The notes: generated from the sequence alone by a model not told the origin. A DNA stretch of 64,000 nt from Lithodes maja (GCA_037953745.1 JBAKBP010000702.1:124001-188000); one strand, 5' to 3'. Positions 42,301 through 52,690 are shown, numbered from the stretch's first letter. Program-made: numbers and translations.

Positions 42301-44466
42301 TCCAAATTGTTCAAGCAAACCCTTCAGTTGCACGGTATATGTTCTGTAGTGTCGTCAGCCTACCATCCCGAGAGTCAGGGAGTCTTGGAGCGGTGGCACT
42401 CGACCCTGAAGAGTATGCTACGCTGTTACTGTGCAGAACATGACACTGATTGGGATTTGGGTCTGCCGTATGTTCTGTTCGCTGCACGTGAAGTCCCAGG
42501 AGAGAGCCTGGGGTTCAGTCCAAATCAACTAGTCTTTGGCCATAATGTGAGAGGACCTTTAAGTATGGTGAAAGAGATCTGGGAGGGCGAAGAGAAGCCG
42601 GGGTCTGTACTTAAATATATCCTTGAGAGCCGGGAGAGACTTATAGGTTGCATGGCAGCGGCAGGTAATAACTTGGTTAATGCACAGGCGGTCATGAAGC
42701 ACCAGTATGACGCCAAGGTGAAGCTTCGGGAGTTTTCGGTGGGTCAGGAGGTAATGTTGCTTTTACCTTTGCCTGGACACCCCCTTTCTGCCAAGTTTAT
42801 TGGGCCGTATGTGGTGGCTAAGAAACTGTCCGACCTTGATTATCTCGTTGCAACACCTGACCGTAGAAGAAAACATCAGTTATGTCATGTTAACCTCATG
42901 AAAGAGTATGTGAGACGCCCCTCAGAGCCTCTCACTGTCCCTGTGCTGGCCTGCAGCGGCCAGGGTGGAGAAGGAGGTGGGGACAGTCATGCTGCTGAGG
43001 GGGATAGCTGGGACTGTGTCATTTCCGCGGAACAGTGGGCGGGGAATACTGAACAAGAGGCTAGGCAAGCTGTAAGTCACCTGCCTGAGCACCAGGGTGC
43101 TGCTGTCCTAGGCCTGTTCAGGTCATACCCCTCTGTTTTCGCCGAACACCCAGGTCTCACTACTCAGGTAACGCACGACGTGGACGTCGGTGATAATGTG
43201 CCCTTCAAGTCAGTGCCCTACCGTGTGCCCCCGGTAAAGTTGCCAGCTTTACGGGAGGAGTTAAAGTACATGGTTGAGAGAGGGATGATCACTGAAGGTT
43301 ATGTGAAGTGGACATCACCCGTCACGTTGCAGCCAAAACCTGACGGCAAGGTGCGGTTCTGCATAGATTTTCGTAGGCTAAATGGCTTGACCACTACCAA
43401 CCCTTACCCTTTGCCTCGAGTTGACGACAGCGTGGACAAGATAGGGAATGCAAAGTACCTTACTAAAATTGATCTTGTAAAAGGCTACTGGCAAGTACCC
43501 CTGTCGGACCGAGCTAAGCAAGTTTGTGGTTTTGTGGTAGATGGCAAGACCTACCAATGTAACGTAATGCCTTATGGGCTTAAGAACGCACCTGCCACGT
43601 TTCAGAACCTGATGAACGATATTTGTGACGAAATCCCTAACTGCACGGTCTACCTTGATGACGTGATAGTGTATGATGACAATTTTGAAAATCACCTAAG
43701 GCACTTAGAGACCCTGTTTGGGAAGTTGCACGATGCTGGGCTGGTGGTGAACCTGAGGAAGTGCGAGTTTGTAAAGGCTACTGTGCAGTATCTTGGCTTC
43801 GTGGTCGGGTTAGGCCGGGTGTGCCCCCCCCTGAGCAAGATACAGGCTATCAATATGTTTCCCAGGCCCACCACTAAGCGCCAGGTCATGCGGTTCCTAG
43901 GTATGATAGGCTATTATAGGCGCTTCATCCGGGGATACTCTACTGTCTTAGCACCGTTAACTGATCTACTGTCGAAGTCAGTGAAGTTCTGTTGGGCTGC
44001 GGAGTGTCAGAGGGCTTTCGACCTAGTCAAGCACCTGCTGTGTACACATCCGATTTTGAGAGCCCCAGACTTCTCCAGGAGTTTTCAGCTGGCGACTGAT
44101 GCCAGCGGTGTGGGTGCCGGGGCAGTGTTACTGCAGACTGATTCCGAGGGCTTGGAACACCCAGTGAGCTTCTTTTCTCGCAAGTTTAATTCGGCACAAA
44201 GGAATTACTCGACTATAGAGAAGGAGCTTCTTGCTATCGTTTTGTCGCTCAAACATTTCGAAGTTTATGTTCCAGCCTACGGCCCGGTAGTGACGATTTA
44301 TACGGACCATCATCCCTTGAAATTCCTAAATCAGTTTCACAATCGGAATATGCGGTTGACCAGGTGGTCCCTAATGCTCCAAGAGTATAATCTCAACATT
44401 CAGCATATTGCCGGGAGTGAGAACGTGATAGCAGATTGTCTATCAAGGGTTGATGATCCAGGATAG
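39367..44466 (+). CDS. Gag-PR-INT-RT-RH polyprotein, Gmr1-type gypsy
   Basis: A single 1,699-residue frame. Gag spans about residues 1-460 with a coiled, Gln/Glu-rich stretch and a SCAN-like helical part. The zinc knuckle CYKCQKLGHYSREC is at about 466-479 and the protease motif RDTGAS near 555. Integrase (about 825-1080) has the His/His/CATC zinc site, then the DDE triad at VVDLVGP, QSDQGSNF and PESQGVLERWH. Reverse transcriptase comes after it (about 1290-1500) with VRFCIDFRRLN, MPYGLKNAPATF and the active site YLDDVIVY (near 1429). RNase H ends the protein (ATDASGVGAGAVL, EKELLAIV, IYTDHHPLKF). In ordinary gypsy elements integrase is last; integrase before RT with gypsy-type RT is the Gmr1 arrangement. 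All catalytic residues I can check are present. Confidence 0.95.
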   Translation: MNSNCITSTMSNDSSFTGEDNTVQPSNQQVQQMFREGSVISGERDARAFLQTPLTEQRLQAIDCYGLRCLATVLGRDCPDSWPKKNLVACLLGDGDGAVGGVGSWGVPSKPPFHSTPELGPQPASLSTMQQEGSQGQAGLPVNTSRCGSPILCSPPPGLSPEMLFQLELAKFKLQETQIQQASIERIEVARIQANQDATRYQAEMDVEKSRVETTGRHLGGGHRVTDSLSHLIKLVPAFDETAVTEFFARFEKKCREYDWPEVKWAALVSSRLVGKGLKAYDALSLDESVVYGLVKEAVLRAYELQPETYRLKFRGVNKKSDVSFMEHARDLTDAGNNWFRSEHAESAEEIKQLFYLEQFYQCTGTDLTLNIEEKCPKTVEEAAKMADLRLSLIRGCGAAQRAESGQKGRYTPPTRVFDNNKSYDTHNHTKCIAPNNTYKHKPLPFTKGQAPSSPAQGKKPIGDVKCYKCQKLGHYSRECPSNTPAKPVSLVHSIGVSLKAAATARGRLSAAEAHAVKKRTEGSTPVRDTFCSHRGHGFVSWGSELRRVDLLRDTGASQTLLRNFTGKPINAARVVVVQGINATRSYPLVRLELRVGEVCRELDVGIVECLPVEGVDLLLGNDFAVPTSGTPPLVVAERAADVDGENREWVGRCQQDEMACVVTRSRSAAPAQPSTQPRGQWRKDQEKVAKGRKRDIDSAALLGDSVLGPIINTGVDSGPDMVCNKAELGKTSREARAVARATKAVEPTSRGNVLLQNHLDALTPRDISEQQLQDASLARYSNGAIELEEDGDAKPGDFFRLNRILYRRFLDPKSKWEGGARVVDQVVVPNKYRESLLCLAHDVPVAGHLGVTKTLAALGRFFWWPGVKADVCAWVAGCATCQTTGKPNQTIPKAPLFPIPVTGPPFSKVVVDLVGPFPPTSSGNKFLLTIMDVATRYPDAYPMRNGSAKAVVKNLLLFCSRYGFPREVQSDQGSNFTSKLFKQTLQLHGICSVVSSAYHPESQGVLERWHSTLKSMLRCYCAEHDTDWDLGLPYVLFAAREVPGESLGFSPNQLVFGHNVRGPLSMVKEIWEGEEKPGSVLKYILESRERLIGCMAAAGNNLVNAQAVMKHQYDAKVKLREFSVGQEVMLLLPLPGHPLSAKFIGPYVVAKKLSDLDYLVATPDRRRKHQLCHVNLMKEYVRRPSEPLTVPVLACSGQGGEGGGDSHAAEGDSWDCVISAEQWAGNTEQEARQAVSHLPEHQGAAVLGLFRSYPSVFAEHPGLTTQVTHDVDVGDNVPFKSVPYRVPPVKLPALREELKYMVERGMITEGYVKWTSPVTLQPKPDGKVRFCIDFRRLNGLTTTNPYPLPRVDDSVDKIGNAKYLTKIDLVKGYWQVPLSDRAKQVCGFVVDGKTYQCNVMPYGLKNAPATFQNLMNDICDEIPNCTVYLDDVIVYDDNFENHLRHLETLFGKLHDAGLVVNLRKCEFVKATVQYLGFVVGLGRVCPPLSKIQAINMFPRPTTKRQVMRFLGMIGYYRRFIRGYSTVLAPLTDLLSKSVKFCWAAECQRAFDLVKHLLCTHPILRAPDFSRSFQLATDASGVGAGAVLLQTDSEGLEHPVSFFSRKFNSAQRNYSTIEKELLAIVLSLKHFEVYVPAYGPVVTIYTDHHPLKFLNQFHNRNMRLTRWSLMLQEYNLNIQHIAGSENVIADCLSRVDDPG

Positions 44467-46278
44467 TCGTGCACGGTGTGTGGGTTGAGCAGGAGTAAAA
44501 TTAGGCTATCATAACGCCGTCCAAAAAGATTATAAAAACAATAAAATAAACGAGAATTTTTTTTTTTGGTTTTGTAAGTCTTTATTGTTGTAGCATGATG
44601 CATGCGATATTGTGTTTTATGTATAATTCACACTTCAGTTGTTGTGCACCTTTTGCAATTAGTGGCAGCTAAGGGTAGCAGGTCGGTTGGTTGCCTGTCA
44701 GATTTTGATAATGCTTCTAAGGTCGATTATCTAAAGTCTTGGGGGCGCTGTGACGCACCCAGTGCGTGGCAACGTAACCTGATTGTACTCCTTGGTACTC
44801 CACTGTACCACCACGGTACCGCGCTGTACCATGCTGGCTGCTTATATTGAGTGTGACAACGTATAACTATGTTCTTTGTATCTCTGCAAAGGTCTCGTCA
44901 TTTGCTAACCAGTGGTGGGTTTTGTTTTAAGCCATGTCGAGACCTTCCATTTAATATGTAGTATCGATAGAGAAGTTGATAGATAAGACAGTGGGAATTC
45001 AGAGAGAGAGAGTGAGTTAGACTTCAGAGCGAGAGGGTAGCGGTGCGCCACGCTGCCGGGGGGGTGGTTGCCAGACGTATGGACCGGTTGGCAGCCCTGC
45101 GCTTATAGCTAGGTGCGACAGGGTTGGTAGTACATTGCCGCCTGCCTATGCTGCCTGGGCTGCCCATGTTGTCGTACAGCACATTGCCTGGAGGCTCGCT
45201 GTGTGCTCTATGACCAGGTTGCCTAGAACCTTTGAGATTCTAACATCCCTTGCCCTCTCTCCCAACTTCTCACGGTTGCACTCTTTCTCTCTGACGACAT
45301 TACTCTCATTTCATTCTTCTCTCTATTTAAATGCATACCCTTCCCTTGAGGTCCTAAAGGAGTTTCAGCACTCACCTCTCGTATTACTCTTAGGACAAGC
45401 ATATATTTACATGTATTAGATTTAAGGGGTTAATGTGAACAGCGATCTTCTTGATGAGGATAGTTGGTGAACGTTCTACATGTTCACGAGTTATATGCCC
45501 AGCTCATCATCCAATTTGTGACTAGACTAGTGCCATGTGTAAGAGCCCGACCATGCCCAGGAGTTGTCTGTAGAGGGGTGAGGACTTAGCCTTGATTTGC
45601 CTACCGAGCCAGGAGCGAGTGCAGTACCAGAGACTACAGCTCGCTCGTAGTGCCGGTATAGTAGAGTAACGTAATTTATCTGTCCTTGTGTTCTCTACAG
45701 TCTTTTCCTGGGTTCTCGCTTTCGGTGCTGGGACTCGTTGTTCCTGTGACTTGGCCTGCTAGCTAGAACACATGGGGATGATGAGTGGGTGATATCTTTA
45801 TTTTACTATGCATTGCAGCTCTCTTTAAGTTTATGTATGTAACACTTTACAGTACACATTACTCACACACAAGACAACACTATTAATACTTTCATGTATC
45901 AATTAACTGCACTGTCGTTTTGCTGCTGTGTCCGGAGTTCCGTTGCGTAGGGCGCATACGGACTCAGAGGGGAGACAGAGTGAGAGAAGCGAAGTAGCCT
46001 ATGCGGTAGTAGGCTACCGGCGCAGTACTGTTGCCTGCAACCTTTTAGTTATTCCAAGTATAGATTCATTATTACAATAAGTGACTACTATTTATGTTCC
46101 TTCCATGTGTATTATTAGGTATCTACTGGATCATGAACATCTTGTATGCTACATGCTAGTGCATGTTAGTAGGGGACAGTTATTCTAGTGCACGCGCTTT
46201 CAAGTAGGCGTGTACATTTGTCATTTAGCATTTCACTGTCATACCTTTAGCCTGCTTCTATTCTACATTATTAGAGGC
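44467..46278 (+). other. Gypsy 3' region and probable 5' part of right LTR
   Basis: No protein motif. The right LTR must begin somewhere here because only its last 278 bases have a left partner. One candidate start is TGTGAACAGCG at 45433, preceded by AAGGGGTTAA, which could be a polypurine tract; that would give an LTR of ~1.1 kb. An AG-rich tract lies at 45000-45040 and a T-run at 44556-44567. Confidence 0.4.
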
Positions 46279-46556
46279 TTAATATTAACGTAGTTTCTTG
46301 AGTATTGCATTTCTTTAGTAATAACGTAACCTATAAATGTCTGAGGGAGTTTAGCCTCATAGCCTACCCCTGTTGTACACTTTCGCCGAGTTAAGGTACC
46401 TCGTTACCATAGACGATAACTCTGTAGGGCGTTGGTGCTTTTGTTGTCTGGAGCATATAGTATTTGGGACTGGAATCGAGCGTGTCGTTGTCACATAAGC
46501 CATTTCTGTCCTACGATCAAGAATCCCGAATATGTATTGCCGATCCAGCCGTAACA
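46279..46556 (+). repeat. Right LTR, part with a left copy
   Basis: Counterpart of 38846-39123. In this copy the sequence upstream of TTAATATTAACG is TATTAGAGGC, unlike the DIRS sequence left of PB2. Confidence 0.85.
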
Positions 46557-47443
46557 TCACCATGAAGCTGGAATCACTCAAAGAGTTTGTAACACTCAAC
46601 GTTGGAGTACCACAAACTTCAATTGTCACCGCAACTCCAGCAGCCACCAACGTCAACTGCCAACAATTCAACGCCTGCAGTAGCCATTTCAGCTGATGGT
46701 TCCGATACTCAAGAAACAAATAGTAACTCTCTTCCCCCTCAAGACAACTTCCGTGTCGTGAGGAACAACGTTTGCCCCAAGACCAGGAAACCCATACCGA
46801 TTACCGAGTGTCAAAACCGCTTCCAGATACTCGCAGACTCAGATGACGAAGCGGAAATAGAAGAAGTCCGGCTCGTGGGAGACTCGATGATACGTGGTCA
46901 GCTCACAGAGTTTTGCGCCAGAGCACCTAAGACCAGGAAGCGTTTTTGTATCCCTGGTGGTGGTGTGGACGACGTAGTTGCTGCAGTTGACGAAGTATCT
47001 AAGCTGGCCCCTGCTAATACAATGTATGTCATCCACGTTGGATCCAACGACGTACAGCGAACCCGGTCGGAAGATTTGCTTTTAAAGTACCAGCAGCTGA
47101 TCAAGTCGTTTAAGGAGAAGTCATCAAGGATCATCGTCTCAGGAATCGTCCCCCGGCTTGGTGTAGAGAGCCGATTTTACAACATAGCCACCAGCACAAA
47201 TCGTTGTCTAGCAAACCTCTGCAGGAAGGAAAACTTGGATTCGTCGACACCTGGGACAATTTCTACTACGATGACTATTTGTTTTCGGACGATGGAGTTC
47301 ATCTGAACCAGGTGGGAGCAGCACGTTTTGGGCGTCTTCTCAACGATGCGGTGAAGGATTTTCGGAGAAGAAATCGATTCAGCACAGGACAACCAGGAAG
47401 GAGGACCGAAGACAGCGAGGGCGGCAACCTGCGAAGGAATTAA
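46557..47443 (+). pseudogene. CR1-like LINE ORF1, SGNH/GDSL esterase domain
   Basis: Visible SGNH blocks in order are LVGDSMIRGQ (block I, catalytic Ser), an oxyanion Gly in PGGGVDDVV, HVGSNDV (block III, Gly/Asn) and SDDGVHLNQVG (block V, Asp/His). The first three are in frame 46602-47306 and the last in frame 47204-47443, so a one-base shift lies near 47230-47240. Esterase domains of this type occur in ORF1 of CR1-clade LINEs, where their role in retrotransposition is not settled. The upstream part is missing because the gypsy element lies there. Confidence 0.85.
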
Positions 47444-47585
47444 ATGCTAATCTGTCAAGAACTGCGAATTTGGATAAAGCTCCACCAACACGACCCAAAT
47501 TCAAAACTGCCAGGGATAACGACCGAGGACCGATGTCAGCCATGAATGTAAATGTAGATCCGACCAGAACCAAAAATTTGATTAA

Positions 47586-48547
47586 CCCTCCAGACCCGGA
47601 AGGGCTCTTGAACGCCCATAAAAAACACACCCGAGCTACCCGGAAGGGCTCTTAACCCATCAGGCCCGGAAGGGCTCTTGAACGCCCATAAAAAAGCATA
47701 CCCGAGCTACCCGTAAGGGCTCTTGAACGCCCAGTGGTTGAAAGCCTGTGAGCTTGGTGTGCGAGGCGTCGGTCCGACGCAGGTAAACAACAGCCGGCTG
47801 GACCGACGCCCCGCATCCCCGGCCACAAGAAGGAGAGCGTCGCTTGTTCGTGTGTGCCTGTATGTTGTTGTTAAGTATCAAAAAGTAGTTTAAAATGGCT
47901 GTTTTTGCCATAAAGTTATCTCCAATGAAATCATCATCACAACTGAACCAGTTGACTTAGAGAGCTCTACTTAACGCCATTCTACAGGTAAATAACACAT
48001 CTACGCTTGGGGATGCGCGGGAATGCGGAAGCAGTCAGAATAACAAAGATACGGTAGCCTAGGCTAGACGTTTTTCGGCCAAAACACCCGGGTTTCGGGG
48101 AATATATATATAATACATAGCCGGGGCTGGAGGGTTAAACACCCTTGAGCTCAAAGCCTGTAATCTTGGTGTGCGAGGCGTACATTCGACGCATGTAAAC
48201 AACAGCCGGCTGGACCGACGCCCCGCATCTCCGGCCACAAGAAGGAGTGCGTCGCTTGTTCGTGTGTGCCTGTATGTTATTGTTAAGTATCGAAAAGTAG
48301 TGTAAAGTAGCTGTTTTTGCCATAAAGTGATCTCCAATGAAATCATCATCACAACTGAACCAGTTGACTTAGAGAGCTCTATTTAACGCCATTCTACAGG
48401 TACGAAACATATCTACGCTTGGGGATGCGCGGGAATGTGGAAGCAAGCCAAATAACAAAGATGCGGTAGTCTAGGCGTAGACGTTTTTCGGCCAAAGCCC
48501 CCGGATTTCGGGGAATATATATATAATACATAGCCGGGGCTGGAGGG
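47586..48547 (+). mobile_element. TTAA element fam1, containing a second fam1
   Basis: Flanked by TTAA at 47582-47585 and 48548-48551, with ends CCCTCCAGACCCGGAAGGGC and CCGGGGCTGGAGGG. Its own sequence is 47586-47651 and 48139-48547. The second fam1 copy sits at an internal TTAA of the second palindromic module. The orientation matches that of the piggyBac transposase. Confidence 0.92.
47656..48134 (+). mobile_element. TTAA element fam1, nested in fam1
   Basis: A 479-bp copy between TTAA at 47652-47655 and 48135-48138, with ends CCCATCAGGCCCGGAAGGGC and CCGGGGCTGGAGGG. Comparison with 22195-22210 shows that the intact host module reads GGGCTC-TTAA-ACACCC. The insertion is therefore in the centre of the host's second palindrome. 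Confidence 0.92.
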
Positions 48548-48551
48548 TTAA

Positions 48552-49305
48552 AGAACGTTCTGTGAATTCTAAAACCGCAACTTTAAAGGTTTTCTATGCA
48601 AACGCTCGTAGCATACGCAATAAATTTTCAGATTTAGAGGAACTAGTGTTTACTGAAAATTATGATGTGATTGGTATAACAGACTCTTGGCTCAATACAG
48701 TAGATAGAGACTTTTTAGCAGAGTATTCACTTCCCGGTTATGTAATGTTTGAGAAAAGCCGAATAAATAAAAATGGAGGTGGCGTTTTATTTTATATCAA
48801 AGAAAGTCTTAACCCGACCCTCTTGTCAAAACCTCATATTGTGAACGTCGACACATCTTTTGTGCTAATAAAGGTACAAAAATAATACTTGCATTAATAT
48901 ACAGACCTCCAGCTCAATCAGTGCAAACTGACCGAGAAATTTATGAAAAAATTGCAGATGTAAGTAACTCACAAGATACCGTATTTTTTGGCGACTTTAA
49001 TTTACCTGTGACCAAGTGGGGCGATACTCTTACTTCACACTCCGGACATGACTTGTATACGAACTTGCAAGAGAGTTCGCTTTATCAATTTGTTCGAACA
49101 CCGACCCGTGGTAATAACGTTCTTGACATTGTACTTGCAACAAAAGAAGAATTAATAGAGAATTTGAATGTTGGTGATGAATTCAGTAACAGCGACTATC
49201 GTACGATAACTTTCACTTTAAACTTTACTAGTAACGAACCAAATAGTAGCATCGAAAAAGTCCCTAATTTCAAGAAAGCAAACTTTCATAAACTTAGAGC
49301 TATGT
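48552..49305 (+). pseudogene. CR1-like LINE ORF2, endonuclease domain
   Basis: Apurinic-type endonuclease motifs: FYANARSIRNK, GITDSWLN, then after a frameshift near 48880 YRPPAQS, FGDFNLP, NVLDIVLA and SNSDYRTI. The last box normally contains the catalytic SDH; here the His position is Tyr, a change one C-to-T step away, which would abolish nicking. The domain continues into the RT part at 49794 once the fam1 element is removed. Confidence 0.87.
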
Positions 49306-49309
49306 TTAA

Positions 49310-49789
49310 CCCTCCAGCCCCGGTTATGTATTATATATATATTCCTCGAAACCCGGGTGTTTTGGCCGAAAAACGTCTAGGCTAGGCTACCGTATATTCG
49401 TTAATCAGACTGCTTCCCGCATTCCCGCGCATCCCCAAGCGTAGCTGTGTTATTTACCTGTAGAATGGCATTAAGTAGAGCTCTCTAAGTCAACTGGTTG
49501 AGCTGTGATGATGATTTCATTGGAGATAACTTTATGGCCAAAACAGCCACTTTACACCACTTTTCGATACTTAACAACAACATACAGGCACACACGAACA
49601 AGCGACGCTCTCCTTCTTGTGGCCGGAGATGCGGAGCGTCGGTTCAGCCGGCTGTTGTTTACATGCGTCGGACCGACGCCTCGCACAGCAAGCTCACAGG
49701 CTGTGACGTCATGGGTGTTTAAGAGGCCTTCCGGGTACCTGTTATATGCTTTTTTATGGGCGTTCAAGAGCCCTTCCGGGAACAGAGGG
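49310..49789 (-). mobile_element. TTAA element fam1
   Basis: A 480-bp copy flanked by TTAA at 49306-49309 and 49790-49793. Removing it restores the frame across KLRAMF and KETDWSF. It ends CTTCCGGGAACAGAGGG like the copy at 22271. Confidence 0.94.
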
Positions 49790-49793
49790 TTAA

Positions 49794-50698
49794 AGAAACT
49801 GACTGGAGCTTTTTAATTAACAATAATGACATAAATACATCTTGGAAGTTATTCGAAACCACTTACCTAAAAGCAGTGCAAGACTGCATACCATCGAAAC
49901 TACGGCGTCCAGGCCATAATAATAAGCCCAAATGGTGGAATAAAGATATTTCAAACTGCCTGCTTGCTAAAAAATTTGCTAATGATAGATTAAAATCCTC
50001 ACAAAATGACGAAGAACGGGTGAAATTTGTAGAGCTACGACGCAAAGCCAAAAAGTTAATTAAGCAAAGTAAAAAGACCCTAGAGTTACATATTGCGAAT
50101 CAAAGTAAAACAAACCCGAAAGAATTCTATCGTTATATCAGAAAGAAAAAAGTAGTTACTTCAACTGTTGGACCGTTAGTCGATGAAAATGGAGAATACA
50201 CCAAAGACGAAGTACAAATGAGTAATGCCCTCAATACCTTCTTTGCATCAGTTTTTACAACAGAAGACCTCGGTGATATCCCTACACCATCGCCGATTCA
50301 GATTGATAATTCAGATGTTCTAAGCAATATCACCGTTACAGAGAGAGAAGTATTGAATTGTTTAGATAAACTCAAGGTAAATAAAACGCCTGGACCTGAT
50401 ACAATCTCGCCTAGAGTTCTAAAGGAAGCTAAGGATGAGCTTTCCAAACCACTGACATTACTATTCAATAAATCCTTGCAGTCTGGAACTATGCTTGATC
50501 AGTGGAAGATAGCCAACGTAACACCGATATTAAAAAAAGGCAGCAAATCCCTACCCAGTAACTATCGTCCAATTAGCTTAACCTCAGTTGTATGTAAAAT
50601 GCTAGAAACGGTCATAAGAGACAGACTCGTAAATCACTTAGAGGAAAATAACATACTTAAAGATACTCAACACGGCTTTCGTAAAAAAACGTTCCTGT
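49794..50698 (+). pseudogene. CR1-like LINE ORF2, linker and RT fingers
   Basis: One open frame with the RT linker (KPKWWNKDISNCL, EFYRYIRKKK) and the fingers (KTPGPDTISPRVLK, WKIANVTPILKKG, NYRPISLTSVVCKMLE, TQHGFRK). A run of seven A at about 50682-50688 precedes a frame change; the other frame reads RSCLTNLLDF across the next TTAA insertion, as expected for this family. Confidence 0.88.
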
Positions 50699-50702
50699 TT
50701 AA

Positions 50703-51181
50703 CCCTTCAAACCCGGTTGGTACACACGTGTACCATTTTTTTTTGGCCCCAGGAACCCGGGTGGTACTACATTGTACCATTGCTTGAAAGCCTGTGAGCT
50801 TCGTGTGCGAGGCGTCGGTCCGACGCATGTAAACAACAGCCGGCTGGACCGACGCTCCGCATCTCCGGCCACAAGAAGGAGAGCGTCGCTTGTTCGTGTG
50901 TGCCTGTATGTTGTTGTTCAGTATCGAAAAGTGGTGTAAAGTGGCTGGTTTGGCCATAAAGTTATCTCCAATGAAATCATCATCACAGCTCACCCAGTTG
51001 ACTTAGAGAGCTCTACTTAAGGCCATTTTACAGGTAAATAACACAGCTACGCTTGGGGATGTGCGGGAATGCGGGAAGCAGTCTGATTAACGAATATACG
51101 GTAGCCTAGCCTAGACGTTTTTCGGCCAAAACACCCGGATTTCGAGGAATATATATATAATATATAGCCGGGGTCGGAGGG
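50703..51181 (+). mobile_element. TTAA element fam1, subtype with TGGTAC palindromes
   Basis: A 479-bp copy between TTAA at 50699-50702 and 51182-51185. The 5' end is CCCTTCAAACCCGGTTGG and the modules are TGGTACACACGTGTACCA and TGGTACTACATTGTACCA, unlike the GGGC...GCCC modules of the other copies. The same subtype, reversed, is at 766-1258. Confidence 0.93.
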
Positions 51182-51185
51182 TTAA

Positions 51186-52055
51186 CAAACCTCTTAGACT
51201 TCTTCCACGATATCCTCAACCTCTACGATGAGAGTAAAGCTGTAGATATTATATACCTTGATTTTCAAAAGGCCTTTGACAAAGTTCCCCACAAACGTTT
51301 ACTGCTAAAACTAAAAGCGCATGGAATACAAGACGGTGTGTTGAAATGGATAGAAAATTGGCTCCGCGACAGAAAGCAATGAGTAGTCATAAACGGTAAG
51401 GCATCTAAATGGACCAATGTAAGTAGCGGGGTACCCCAGGGATCGGTACTTGGACCAATTCTCTTTCTAATTTACATCAACGACATAGATGAGGGTCTCA
51501 CCTGTACAATCTCAAAATTTGCTGACGATACAAAAATTGCAAATAGCGTACTCTCAAAAGATCAAATTGACGATATGCAACACAATCTAGATAAATTGTC
51601 ACATTGGGCCCAAATTTGGCAAATGAGTTTCAATGCAGATAAATGTAAAGTACTGTACTACATATCTGATACCTAAATGAGAAAGCAAACTATTCGATGA
51701 ATGGCACTCCGCTTAAGAATGTAAACAGAGAAACCGATCTGGGAGTAACAATATCGAGTAACCTAAAACCGAGTCAACAATGTTCAGAAGTTGTTAAGAA
51801 GGCAAACAAAATAATTGGCTTTATAGGCAGGTCATTTGAGCATAAATCCAAAGATGTTATCCTAACCCTTTACAATTCCTTAGTCCGCCCTCTTCTGGAA
51901 TACTGCGTTCAATGCTGGTGCCCTTATTACCAAAAAGACATAAACAAGCTAGAACGAGTTCAACGTAGAGTTACCAAAATTATACCTAGCCTAAAGAACA
52001 AACCATACGAAGAGCGTCTTAGAGAATTAAATTATTTCCTTTAGCCCAGCGCAGA
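51186..52055 (+). pseudogene. CR1-like LINE ORF2, RT palm and thumb
   Basis: Palm motifs IIYLDFQKAFDKVPHKRLL, GVPQGSVLGPILFLIYIND and the active site KFADDTKIA are present. A stop interrupts after LRDRKQ (near 51381) and more breaks occur at 51670-51700. The thumb frame (51697-52044) has DLGVTISSNLK, LYNSLVRPLLEYC and LERVQRRVTK. A one-base change before 52044 hides the continuing AQRRLRGD motif that crosses the fam2 insertion. Confidence 0.88.
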
Positions 52056-52059
52056 TTAA

Positions 52060-52690
52060 CCTAACAAGTGCGCATGGGGGTAATTGAAAACGTCCCCCTG
52101 TGCTGACGTATTTGAGGTGTTTCCGTCACTAAAATATTCATTGTACCATTAATAGCATTAATAATTATCCATATGCGCCTATTATGGGTTGATTATAAAG
52201 GTATTAACCTGAAACAACAATAAAACGAGTGAAAACAGCGTTTGGATGGTCAAAATCGGAGATATTGCCCGCGAGTTGTATAATGTATGGGTGAGGCAAA
52301 CTGCTTTCCCGCCAATTTCCCCCAAGGCCACTGAGACACAGTCGATCGATACTCTCTCTCTCTCTCTCTTGCACTCGCTTGCCATCAGTGATGACAACAC
52401 CCTGCTTGCAACTCGCTAATGTTAGCACGAAAATATACCTCAGAATAAGGGAATAATAGGGAAAATAGGTGATAACTGAAGGAGAGGAGGAAAGTGGGGA
52501 AGGAGGGGAGGTAGAGGACTGAGATTTTGCATGGCCCAGGGGCCAAAAAAAAATAAAAAAATAAAAAAATAAAAATATATATATATATTTTTTTTCGATG
52601 TCAAAAGTTGATTTTTTATTTTACTTACTCTCAAGAGTCTTCCCGCAGTCCGCCGGGGGAACTCTTAAGAGTCTCCCCGCAGCTCCCGGG
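52060..52690 (+). mobile_element. TTAA element fam2
   Basis: A 631-bp copy between TTAA at 52056-52059 and 52691-52694. It starts CCTAACAAGTGCGCATGGG and ends CCCGCAGCTCCCGGG. It is nearly identical to 3364-3987, differing in the AT-rich stretch at 52545-52600. Removal restores RRLRGDLIQVFKI of the LINE. Confidence 0.93.

Larger units (their letters stand above)
38846..46556 (+). mobile_element. Ty3/gypsy LTR retrotransposon with integrase before reverse transcriptase (Gmr1-type)
   Basis: Direct repeats 38846-39123 and 46279-46556 (278 bp visible, near-identical, ending CCAGCCGTAACA) are the 3' parts of two LTRs. A tRNA-primer-like TGGCGACC follows the left one. One 1,699-codon frame encodes Gag, protease, integrase, reverse transcriptase and RNase H in that order. 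The left LTR is cut off on its 5' side by PB2. The element inserted in ORF1 of a CR1-like LINE, whose sequence resumes at 46557. The near-identity of the repeats and the open frame suggest a young insertion. Confidence 0.92.

Noticed and set aside
39367..44466. Misassembly or fusion of two gypsy elements to explain integrase before RT
   Set aside because: One continuous open frame crosses the joint without stop or repeat, and the order is known from Gmr1-type elements.
44602..45419. Envelope-like gene downstream of RNase H in the gypsy element
   Set aside because: The frames at 44602-44850 and 45135-45419 are short, without signal peptide plus transmembrane organisation or conserved motifs.
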